In this document: in pieces, positions 1 through 5,591 of the stretch | How positions within the stretch are numbered: the first letter of the stretch is position 1 | How the letters are laid out: every line of letters starts with the position of its first letter | Source of the DNA: Palsa-1400 sp036008545 | Lineage (GTDB): Bacteria; Verrucomicrobiota; Verrucomicrobiia; Limisphaerales; Palsa-1400 | Length of the DNA stretch: 11,212 nucleotides | Assembly: GCA_036008545.1 (NCBI GenBank) | Contig: DASYNM010000326.1 | Coordinates: 1 to 11,212, forward strand | Direction: 5' to 3' | The notes under the pieces: model-generated | Told to the model about the DNA's origin: nothing | What the model saw: only the letters and a program-made list of their open reading frames with translations | Databases searched by the model: none | Program-made: the position numbers and the translations under genes

Positions 1-295
1 CCACGGTGTAAAACATTCCGGTTTGGCCCGCTGGCAGGCCTGTGTAGTAGATAGTCTCGGTAGGCAAGGGATTGCCAGTGGAGGAGTCGGCCGCTGCCGT
101 GGCTGAATAAAAACCCTCATACGGCGCGGGGCCCGGAGGAGGCGCCACCAGAGTCCAACCCACTGCGGGGAAACTCGTGCCTCCGTTGGTGGTGCCCCAG
201 TCTTCCGTATAAAGGACGATGCCCCGACCCCAGATCGGCGAGCTTGTGGCAAATAAGGCGGCAGCAACGACAATAATTGACAATGGTTTTTTCAT
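1..295 (-). CDS. Secreted hypothetical protein, N-terminal part only
   Basis: This gene starts with ATG at 295-293 and runs off the left edge, so only about 98 residues are visible. The N-terminus (MKKPLSIIVVAAALFATSSPIWG) has two lysines, a hydrophobic core and a plausible signal peptidase site after WG near residue 23, so the product is probably exported. The mature part opens with VLYTEDWGTTNGGTSFPAVGW and is rich in Gly, Thr, Pro and aromatic residues. This resembles large extracellular or surface proteins of Verrucomicrobia, some of which end in a PEP-CTERM sorting signal; that end lies outside the window. No Shine-Dalgarno is visible. It lies 51 nt downstream of the prepilin-like gene on the same strand and is probably co-transcribed with it. 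The frame and signal peptide are seen; family membership is only a resemblance and the function is unknown. Confidence 0.72.
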   Translation of the reverse strand, partial: MKKPLSIIVVAAALFATSSPIWGRGIVLYTEDWGTTNGGTSFPAVGWTLVAPPPGPAPYEGFYSATAAADSSTGNPLPTETIYYTGLPAGQTGMFYTV

Positions 296-346
296 AGTTT
301 GATGGGGTTAGTTCTGATAACCGCGGAACACGAACACGACTTATTT

Positions 347-1126
347 CTAATTGTATGGGCTCATCCACGTCGGCCAGCGCGGCGGAGGATCGGGGACCCA
401 CCCTGGCTCCCAATTGAATGACCAAATCTGCTTTATCCCGACGACTCGGGCAGACGAATCCAGGAAGCACATGTTTTCCGGATTTCGGCCGCCGTGCCGG
501 ACCAGGGCAAATTCGCTAAGGCCGCCAATATAGCTAGTGTCCTGGTAGCCTTGCGCGATGGGGGCGGGATCGGTCGTTTGTGGATTAGTTCCATCCCAGA
601 GGCCGTCCCCAAATACCGGCGTGATGGTTAGCGGCCCTGCTATGGACATTTTCAATCCGTAAATATCACCGTTGAATTCGTAACTGCCCTCTTCGCCATA
701 CCAGCCATAGTCTTCAATCGGATACCCGTTCACTCCCATCTGTCCCCATGACCAATAGGTGGCATCCACCTGCGTTTCGAATTGCTGAGCCTGTGGCAAC
801 GAACTCCGCAGAATGATGGCAGTCGGGCAGAGGCAAATATTGGTGTTTTTATAGTACGGTTGACAGGCGCCCATCCAGACCGAATTCGGGTTGCCGGCCA
901 TCCAGCCAGTCGGGAAGTAGTCGCGGTTGTCCAAGGCGTACATGCTAAAAGCGATGGCCCATTGGTGAAGATTGGAGATGCATTGGGTGGTCTGTGCCTG
1001 CTTCTTCGCCCTGGAAAGGGCTGGCAGCAGCATGGCTGCCAAAATGGCGATGATGGCGATGACCACTAATAATTCAACGAGGGTAAAAGCGATGCGCGCC
1101 CGATGGGGGGCTTTCGGTGTCAACAT
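347..1126 (-). CDS. Prepilin-type N-terminal cleavage/methylation domain protein (H-X9-DG-like)
   Basis: A 259-residue pseudopilin-like protein, expected to be processed by a prepilin peptidase and to stay in the inner membrane or join a type II secretion/pilus-like fibre. Residues 13-37 are a class III leader: A/FTLVELLVVIAIIAILAAMLLPAL, with cleavage predicted between Ala13 and Phe14 and the conserved Glu at +5 (E18). Ala rather than Gly at -1 is common in Verrucomicrobia. The C-terminus carries a variant of the H-X9-DG processing-associated motif: RHGGRNPENMCFLDS, with 11 residues between His211 and Asp223 and Ser in place of Gly. It is followed by a tryptophan-rich tail (IWSFNW ... RWPTWM). 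The frame stays open to 1216, but the ATG at 1126 is preferred: AGGA lies 6 nt upstream and the leader then has normal length. These proteins exist in many copies per verrucomicrobial genome and their individual roles are unknown. Confidence 0.9.
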   Translation of the reverse strand: MLTPKAPHRARIAFTLVELLVVIAIIAILAAMLLPALSRAKKQAQTTQCISNLHQWAIAFSMYALDNRDYFPTGWMAGNPNSVWMGACQPYYKNTNICLCPTAIILRSSLPQAQQFETQVDATYWSWGQMGVNGYPIEDYGWYGEEGSYEFNGDIYGLKMSIAGPLTITPVFGDGLWDGTNPQTTDPAPIAQGYQDTSYIGGLSEFALVRHGGRNPENMCFLDSSARVVGIKQIWSFNWEPGWVPDPPPRWPTWMSPYN

Positions 1127-1170
1127 AGTTATTCCTGACGCACGAGATGAAGGCTCATGATCGGTCGAGC

Positions 1171-1188
1171 CCCGAATCGCTATTCGGG
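1171..1188. repeat. Perfect stem-loop upstream of the prepilin-like gene
   Basis: CCCGAAT, a four-base CGCT loop and ATTCGGG form a perfect 7-bp hairpin 45 nt upstream of the prepilin start, inside its likely leader. No T-run follows on either strand, so it does not look like an intrinsic terminator. It could be part of an intergenic repeat or an mRNA leader structure. Confidence 0.4.
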
Positions 1189-1334
1189 ACGACTCCGCTA
1201 CGCGCGTTTCGTTCATAGGCTATGCCGTCTATTATCGCCGTATTCGAAGCTTTGCCTAGCCTCACAAAAGTATGGTTCCGGCAAGAGACCATTTTTCCAA
1301 CAAGTGCCAAGGCAGCGATGCCTCCCCACCGCCG

Positions 1335-1470
1335 TTGCCCGTAGCCGCCGACGTAAGGAGGCGGATTCTTGGACAACCCTGGTTCATAGCCTGTCTTGGG
1401 ACGCTCGGGCATCGCCTTGCTCGCGGCCATGACCGGGGACCGCCTCCATACGTCGGCAGCTACGGGGCAA
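1335..1470. repeat. 30-nt imperfect inverted repeat flanking a 75-nt spacer
   Basis: The left arm (1335-1364) contains GTAGCCGCCGACGTAAGGAG. The right arm (1440-1470) is its reverse complement with two substitutions and one inserted G, containing CTCCATACGTCGGCAGCTAC. The arms enclose 75 nt with no coding signal. The arrangement resembles a palindromic intergenic repeat (REP/MITE-like) or a long stem-loop RNA. In some frames the right arm on the plus strand and the left arm on the minus strand both translate to PPPYVG[GS]YG, which explains the spurious open frames here. No target-site duplication or transposase was seen. Confidence 0.6.
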
Positions 1471-1646
1471 AGGCTATTTCACAAAATAATTAGCGTTCCC
1501 AGCAATTAGTGTTATTATATCGATGTGAGCGCGGTCAAACGCGCTGCTCTTTGACATTTTGCAGTCGTGGAAGACTGGCGCCGGCGGCCAGCCCGCATCC
1601 TTTTCCATGCACATAGGGGGCCAAAATCGGCCGGTTTAATCCAACC

Positions 1647-1886
1647 CAGTCGCACTCAGTCAAACCAGTCAAAGTCAGACAACGCCACAGAAGCTAAGGA
1701 GGGGAACGGAGCCATATTGGCTCACCCTGACCCGGCAGCCAGGCAAAGCCCCTTCGTTACCTTCGCGACCTTCTGTTCAAATCCCTTCAGCCCTCCAGGC
1801 AGTTGCGCGGTTTTCACGCAATTGCTCCCCAACCAGCGCCGGTTGGTCAAGCCAGTCGCACTCAGTCGCACTCAGTCAAACCAGTC
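1647..1886 (+). repeat. 24-nt direct repeat in an AGTC-periodic tract
   Basis: A 24-nt string beginning CAGTCGCACTCAGTC occurs exactly at 1647-1670 and again at 1863-1886. A partial extra copy of its first ten bases (CAGTCGCACT) sits at 1853-1862. Around both copies AGTC recurs every 9-10 nt, for example AGTCGCACTC, AGTCAAACC and AGTCGCAGA. The copies lie 216 nt apart, too far and too irregular for a CRISPR array. Slippage-generated simple repeat or remnants of an intergenic repeat family are both possible. Confidence 0.6.
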
Positions 1887-2087
1887 GCAGAAGTCAAAGC
1901 TGCTAAAAATGTGATGCGGCCGCATTCCGATCCGCGCCGGGGATCTGCTTGACTTGCGGTGACGGTGGCTCAACTGTGGGCTGTTCCGCAAATCTAAGAT
2001 TTTCCTGTGAACGACAATCAACAGAAGAGGCACAACCAGCGCGCCGCCGGGCGTCGTACCTGCTCGCCACCACGACAGGACGGCTCG

Positions 2088-2456
2088 ATGCGTTTTTGGC
2101 GCATGGATCAGCTCTGGCCGTTGGTTCCGGGCCTGCCCGTGAAAAAGGTTCGTCTGACCGACCTCGCGTGCTTAGATGAAGTCTGCTGGTTCGGCGGGCC
2201 TTTGAAGCTTCTTCCTACCTGCCGCAGCATCGCGGAACATGCGCGCGACATTTACGAGGCTGATCTTTCCTACCCCATCATACTCTCTCCCAAGGGCGAC
2301 GTTTTGGATGGCATGCACAGGATCTGTAAAGCCTACCTGCAAGGTTTGGAAGAGATTGATGCTGTTCAGCTCGAGGTAATGCCTGCACCCCGTGGTCGAG
2401 TGCTGGCCAATGGCGCAGAAACTGCATCCTTGGGCGAACACGAAGAGAAGCCGTGA
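2088..2456 (+). CDS. Small ParB-like (ParB/sulfiredoxin fold) protein
   Basis: A 122-residue protein. Its core reads as a compact ParB N-terminal-like domain: a W-F-G-G segment near residue 34, then TCRSIAEHARDI, then SYPIILSPKGDVLDGMHR at about 61-78. The DGMHR motif (74-78) resembles the nucleotide-handling DGxHR loop of the ParB/Srx superfamily. There is no helix-turn-helix or dimerisation region, so this is not a full chromosome-partitioning ParB. The track frame opens earlier, at ATG 2007, but the ATG at 2088 is preferred: AGGA lies 7 nt upstream, and the residues before it (basic, Gln/Arg-rich) do not look like part of the fold. The gene stands alone, divergent from the prepilin gene and 128 nt before the next one. 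Proteins of this size and pattern are usually annotated only as ParB-like. Substrate and role are unknown. Confidence 0.75.
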   Translation: MRFWRMDQLWPLVPGLPVKKVRLTDLACLDEVCWFGGPLKLLPTCRSIAEHARDIYEADLSYPIILSPKGDVLDGMHRICKAYLQGLEEIDAVQLEVMPAPRGRVLANGAETASLGEHEEKP

Positions 2457-2553
2457 CGTGCTCTGACGGTCCTCACAAAAACTTGAGATTCTTCCAAAGG
2501 GAGTTTAGCTTAAAGTCGTGAAGAGGAAAGCGACCGTCTTGCTTTTCGAATCA

Positions 2554-2573
2554 GGCCAACCCGGCGTTTGGCC
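2554..2573 (+). other. Stem-loop just upstream of the membrane-protein start
   Basis: GGCCAA at 2554-2559 and TTGGCC at 2568-2573 form a perfect 6-bp stem with an 8-nt loop. The hairpin ends 11 nt before the ATG at 2585, where a ribosome-binding site would normally sit, and no Shine-Dalgarno is visible. It might affect translation initiation or be the end of the preceding transcript. It is short enough to be chance. Confidence 0.25.
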
Positions 2574-2584
2574 CAATAATCGCT

Positions 2585-2965
2585 ATGCCTGAGCTACCCA
2601 TATTTGATTCCTTCACGTTTTGGCTGATCGTCCTGGCCATGCTCATTGCCTATCTGTGGTTCAGCATTGAGAGGCGGCGATTCGCGGAAGAAGCGAGGTG
2701 CCTGGCGCGTGAGAAAGAGGAGCGAGAGAGGTGGCAGGCGGAAATGAAATACACGCCCGGCGTATCCTTCGACGTCTCCGCCATTGCTCCGCAGATTCAG
2801 AAGTTGCGCGAGGATCATCTTGCTGCGCTCCATCACCAGCCGCATGAGACATACTATCGGCGAGGACTGATCGCCGCGTTTCGACAGACGGTCAAGGACC
2901 TGGCGTTTTTCCATCCCGAGAGGTCGGAGCAGGAAATGTCGAAAACCGACGTCGCACACTACTAA
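2585..2965 (+). CDS. Orphan single-pass membrane protein with charged helix
   Basis: A 126-residue protein of unrecognised family. Residues 9-27 (SFTFWLIVLAMLIAYLWFS) form one clear membrane helix after a short N-terminus. Arg/Lys/Glu-rich helical sequence follows at about 29-54 and could make a coiled coil or membrane-surface stalk. The remainder (55-126) is soluble and has a second probable helical stretch, with PQIQKLREDHLAALHHQ and a YYRRGLIAAFRQTVKDLAFF segment. The positive residues after the helix suggest N-out/C-in topology with a cytoplasmic tail. The start has no Shine-Dalgarno. Its TAA overlaps the stop codon of the convergent LysR gene by 4 nt. Codon and residue use look normal for a real gene, and the opposite-strand frames are poorer. 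Function unknown. Confidence 0.65.
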   Translation: MPELPIFDSFTFWLIVLAMLIAYLWFSIERRRFAEEARCLAREKEERERWQAEMKYTPGVSFDVSAIAPQIQKLREDHLAALHHQPHETYYRRGLIAAFRQTVKDLAFFHPERSEQEMSKTDVAHY

Positions 2966-3840
2966 GCGCCCTGCAATCGCCGGGCCGCCGATTGCATTTC
3001 ATCCAGCAGCGCGCGCAACGGCGGGGACGGTTTCCCCTGCCACAACGCCATCACCAGCACCGGCGCAAAGCCTGGCAGTGCCAGTGTCCGCACTTTCGGA
3101 GACATTTTCACTTTGGGAATCGCCACACTCAATCCGATGCCGAATCCCCCGGCCACATAGGCCTCGATGCCGTCACTCGAATTGATTTCCACACGTGGAA
3201 ACCAATCGACGCCGCGCCGAGCCAGGCCCTGTTGGAAATTCTTGCATATAATTTCCGTCGCCGGCAGGCAGATCAGCGGTTCCTCGATTTTGTCCCGCGC
3301 CCACAATTCATCCGCACGCGTAAGCCTGCTTTCTTTCGGCACAATGAGTATCAAAGGCAATTGCAGCAAGACAATGGAATGGAATCCGGCCGGCGGCTTC
3401 TTGTCGGTTAGGGTAATGGCCAGGTCGATTTCCTGGCTTTGGAGCATCGCTTCCAACTGCGGCAAAAAATTCGAGCGCAAGGTAAATTTCAGCGTCGGGA
3501 ACTTTCGGCGCGCCGCTTGCAGCACTTCCGGCAAATGATCGCGTAGGATGATGTCCGAGGAGCCGATGCGCAGTTGGCGCGCGGCGCCGCCCTGAAGTTC
3601 CTGAGCCATATCGTCCAAGCCGCCGAAAAATGGCTCGATGAATCGGTACAGCTTTTGGCCGGGAGGCGTGAGCGAAAATGGGCGTCGCTTAAACAGGGTC
3701 ACGCCGAGGAACTCCTCTAATTGCGCGACCTGCCCGCTGATGGCCGGTTGCTGGATGCCGTAAGGAATGTTGCGCACGGCCTCGCTGATCCCGCCGTGTC
3801 GCGCCACGTAGTAGAACAACTCCAGGTGATGGACATTCAT
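2962..3840 (-). CDS. LysR-type transcriptional regulator
   Basis: A 292-residue DNA-binding regulator of full LysR length. Residues 1-65 form the winged helix-turn-helix: HHLELFYYVARHGGISEAV, then the recognition region PYGIQQPAISGQVAQLEEFLG, then TLFKRRPFSLTPPG. The segment between the two HTH helices is about two residues longer than in typical LysR proteins, and the wing hairpin is shorter. Residues 88-285 form the periplasmic-binding-protein-like effector domain, starting RQLRIGSSDI and containing the GGFGIGLSVAIP loop typical of the second lobe. The effector cannot be read from sequence. The gene diverges from the aminotransferase gene across 77 nt, the classical arrangement for a LysR regulator and its target, so that gene (possibly with ptsN-argS) is the likely target along with its own promoter. 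Start ATG at 3840-3838 has no strong Shine-Dalgarno. Confidence 0.92.
   Translation of the reverse strand: MNVHHLELFYYVARHGGISEAVRNIPYGIQQPAISGQVAQLEEFLGVTLFKRRPFSLTPPGQKLYRFIEPFFGGLDDMAQELQGGAARQLRIGSSDIILRDHLPEVLQAARRKFPTLKFTLRSNFLPQLEAMLQSQEIDLAITLTDKKPPAGFHSIVLLQLPLILIVPKESRLTRADELWARDKIEEPLICLPATEIICKNFQQGLARRGVDWFPRVEINSSDGIEAYVAGGFGIGLSVAIPKVKMSPKVRTLALPGFAPVLVMALWQGKPSPPLRALLDEMQSAARRLQGA
2972..2999 (+). terminator. Possible terminator stem-loop after the membrane-protein gene
   Basis: TGCAATCG (2972-2979) and CGATTGCA (2989-2996) form a perfect 8-bp stem with a GC-rich 9-nt loop, followed by TTTC. It begins 6 nt after the plus-strand stop at 2965, as an intrinsic terminator would, although the T-run is short. 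It lies inside the 3' end of the LysR coding sequence, so part of the symmetry could reflect protein coding. Confidence 0.35.
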
Positions 3841-3917
3841 ACATTCAAAAAAATGATGGCAAGCGAAGTTTTATCGATTCACGCCTCGGGCGCAAGACGG
3901 GATAGATTAGGCGCATA
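3841..3917. promoter_or_regulatory. Divergent control region between LysR and aminotransferase genes
   Basis: These 77 nt must contain the promoters, and probably the operator, of the divergent pair. Visible are a symmetric CGCC-TCG-GGCG at 3882-3892, an ATCGAT palindrome at 3873-3878, and TATC (3872-3875) paired with GATA (3901-3904). LysR proteins generally bind T-N11-A dyads; no single candidate stands out. No consensus -35/-10 pair was found. AGG at 3909-3911 is a weak ribosome-binding site for the ATG at 3918. Confidence 0.4.
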
Positions 3918-5072
3918 ATGAATGCCCTCACCAATATGGACAGACAAGTCGAAGCGACGCATCGCCAAGCCACCGCATGCTTCCACGGGGGAGCTTTTTT
4001 TGAGGCGATTGGACAGGAGTTTGACCATTTGCAACGACGGAATGAAATCATCAACGCGGACGTTTTGGACGCCTGGTTTCCGCCTTCGCCCAGCGTGCTG
4101 CGCGCGCTGCGGGACAACTTGGGTTGGCTGTTGCGCACCTCGCCGCCAGCTTCGGCCGCCGGTTTGGTGGAGACGATCGCCGGCGTCCGCAGCCTGGTAC
4201 CGGAGTGCATCCTGCCGGAGGGAGGTTCGTCGGCCCTCATCTTTCTAGCGCTGCGGCAATGGCTGACCCCGGCCTCTCGGGTGTTGTTGCTCGACCCAAC
4301 TTACGGCGAATACGCGCACGTTTTGGAGCGGGTCATCGGTTGTCAAGTGGAGCGATTCACATTGCGTCGCGATGAGGCTTACGTCGTGAATCTGGAACTT
4401 CTAGCGGAACGCATGGAAGCGGCATTTGACCTCGTTATCCTGGTCAATCCCAACAACCCCACAGGCCGTCATGTTCCCAGGCGCGATTTGGAATCGTTGC
4501 TGCAACTCATCCCGGCTGCAACACGAGTTTGGATCGACGAAGCCTACCTCGATTACGTCGGCGCGGCGGAATCCCTTGAACAATTCGCCGCCCGAAGCCG
4601 GAATGTCGTTGTCTGCAAGTCCATGTCCAAGGTCTATGCCTTGAGCGGGGCGCGCGTGGCCTATCTGTGCGCGGCGGCGGACATCGTGGCCGAACTGAAA
4701 GCACTGACGCCGCCTTGGGCCGTGAGCCTGACGGGTCAAGTCGCGGCGGTGCGGGCCTTGCAGGATCCCGAATATTACGCGGACCACTATTCGCAGACCC
4801 ATCGCCTGCGAGCTTCGCTGGAAAAGGAATTGGCCGCGTTTCCCGGCTGGGAAATCGTTCCCGGCTGCGCCAATTCCGTCCTTTGCCACTTGCCGGAGGA
4901 TGGTCCCGACGCCGCAACTGTGGTGCAGCGGTGCCGCGCCAAGGGATTATTCCTGCGCGACGCGCGCATCATGGGAAGCCTCTTGGGTTGTCGCGCCTTG
5001 CGATTCGCCGTCAAAGACGCGCCGACCCAGCAACGGATGTTAAGCATATTGGCGGAATCATTGCGCTTGTAA
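3918..5072 (+). CDS. PLP-dependent class I/II aminotransferase, HisC-like
   Basis: A 384-residue fold-type I aminotransferase resembling histidinol-phosphate transaminase (histidinol phosphate + 2-oxoglutarate giving imidazole-acetol phosphate + glutamate, histidine synthesis). Features in order: GGSSAL (102-107) for the cofactor phosphate, DPTYGEY (126-132) with the ring-stacking Tyr, NPNNPTG (177-183), DEAYLDY (207-213) with Asp207 and Tyr210, the SMSK motif with the Schiff-base lysine at 238, Arg246 in SGAR, and Arg362 in ALRF for the substrate carboxylate. All catalytic positions are intact. The N-terminus (FHGGAFFEAIGQEF ... NADVLDAWFPPSP) is longer than in standard HisC, and no other his genes are nearby, so a different amino acid or a CobD-like role remains possible. 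The start at 3918 has a weak AGG site; Met7 at 3936 is an alternative. It probably heads a transcription unit with ptsN and argS. Confidence 0.88.
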   Translation: MNALTNMDRQVEATHRQATACFHGGAFFEAIGQEFDHLQRRNEIINADVLDAWFPPSPSVLRALRDNLGWLLRTSPPASAAGLVETIAGVRSLVPECILPEGGSSALIFLALRQWLTPASRVLLLDPTYGEYAHVLERVIGCQVERFTLRRDEAYVVNLELLAERMEAAFDLVILVNPNNPTGRHVPRRDLESLLQLIPAATRVWIDEAYLDYVGAAESLEQFAARSRNVVVCKSMSKVYALSGARVAYLCAAADIVAELKALTPPWAVSLTGQVAAVRALQDPEYYADHYSQTHRLRASLEKELAAFPGWEIVPGCANSVLCHLPEDGPDAATVVQRCRAKGLFLRDARIMGSLLGCRALRFAVKDAPTQQRMLSILAESLRL

Positions 5073-5108
5073 AGCGTCGGCGATTCAGGCGAAATGGGGC
5101 CGCGTTTT

Positions 5109-5576
5109 ATGAATCTTGGCGACATCTTGAGTTTGGAAACGATCCTTCCGGACATGACGGCAACCAATCGCTGGGAGGCCATCGACGAATTGATCCAGCA
5201 ATTAGTCAAGTCCACCCGCATCCAGGCAGAGCATCGCGACGCCATTGTGGCTGTGGTCAAGAAGCGCGAATCCTCCATGAGCACGGGCATCGGTTTCGGC
5301 ATCGGCATTCCTCACGCCTCGACCGATTTGATTCAGGAGGTCGTGGGCGCGCTGGGCCGCTCCAAGAAGGGCATCGAGTTCGAGGCGCTGGACAACCAAA
5401 GCGTCAGTCTGGTCGTGCTTTTCCTGGTGCCGCAAGGCCAGTTTCAGAAACATCTTCATACGCTGGCCAGCATTGCCAGGCTGCTGCACGACAAGGAATT
5501 TCGCCAGGAACTGGAACAGGCTCCCGACGCGGCGGCCATGTTCGAGATCATCAAAAAGTATTGCGCGCCAAAATAG
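5109..5576 (+). CDS. ptsN: PTS EIIA type-2 domain protein, PtsN-like
   Basis: A 155-residue single-domain EIIA of the fructose/nitrogen type. In known systems this domain takes phosphate from HPr or NPr onto a histidine and regulates potassium, nitrogen or carbon processes; free-standing copies often act as regulators. The diagnostic segment STGIGFGIGIPHAST contains the phospho-acceptor His (residue 69). A second conserved region, FQKHLHTLASIARLL, supplies the partner histidine. The C-terminus EIIKKY matches the family end, and the length equals that of classical PtsN. Start: ATG 5109 gives MNLGDILSLETI, the usual family beginning; ATG 5094, with AGG 4 nt before it, would add five residues. 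It lies 36 nt after the aminotransferase gene and 15 nt before argS. No HPr, EI or sugar permease is visible, so a regulatory role is more likely than sugar uptake. Confidence 0.88.
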   Translation: MNLGDILSLETILPDMTATNRWEAIDELIQQLVKSTRIQAEHRDAIVAVVKKRESSMSTGIGFGIGIPHASTDLIQEVVGALGRSKKGIEFEALDNQSVSLVVLFLVPQGQFQKHLHTLASIARLLHDKEFRQELEQAPDAAAMFEIIKKYCAPK

Positions 5577-5591
5577 CGATGCCCTGGGCGC

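Larger units (their letters stand above)
1127..2087. other. Long intergenic region with repeats and stem-loops, no convincing gene
   Basis: These 961 nt separate the divergent prepilin and ParB-like genes. Open frames here, such as 1567-1914 plus and 1155-1430 minus, have repetitive, low-complexity translations, no recognisable domain and no start signal. Visible structure includes a 30-nt imperfect inverted repeat (1335-1364/1440-1470), a 24-nt direct repeat (1647-1670/1863-1886), and three 9-nt units of the form CTTCGnnAC at 1752-1778, the third degenerate. There are perfect stems at 1528-1545 (AGCGCG/CGCGCT), 1562-1577 (CAGTC/GACTG), 1709-1723 (GAGCCA/TGGCTC) and 1829-1846 (CCAACC/GGTTGG), and a 12-nt palindrome at 1914-1925 (ATGCGGCCGCAT). 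An AT-rich stretch at about 1475-1525 with TTATTATAT could hold a promoter, but no -35/-10 pair is convincing. Several of the short stems could be chance. Confidence 0.6.

Noticed and set aside
1127..1216. N-terminal extension of the prepilin-like frame to 1216
   Set aside because: It would place 30 extra residues before the short leader, while the ATG at 1126 has AGGA at good spacing and gives the normal leader length. The extension also crosses the 1171-1188 hairpin.
1647..1886. CRISPR array
   Set aside because: Only two full copies 216 nt apart, irregular internal spacing, and no cas genes in the window.
1567..1914. 115-residue plus-strand frame
   Set aside because: Its translation is repeat-derived (RTQSNQS occurs twice), has no domain and follows no ribosome-binding site.
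1914..1925. 12-nt palindrome ATGCGGCCGCAT as an operator
   Set aside because: A single short palindrome in GC-rich DNA, more than 150 nt from the nearest start, is not enough to call a site.
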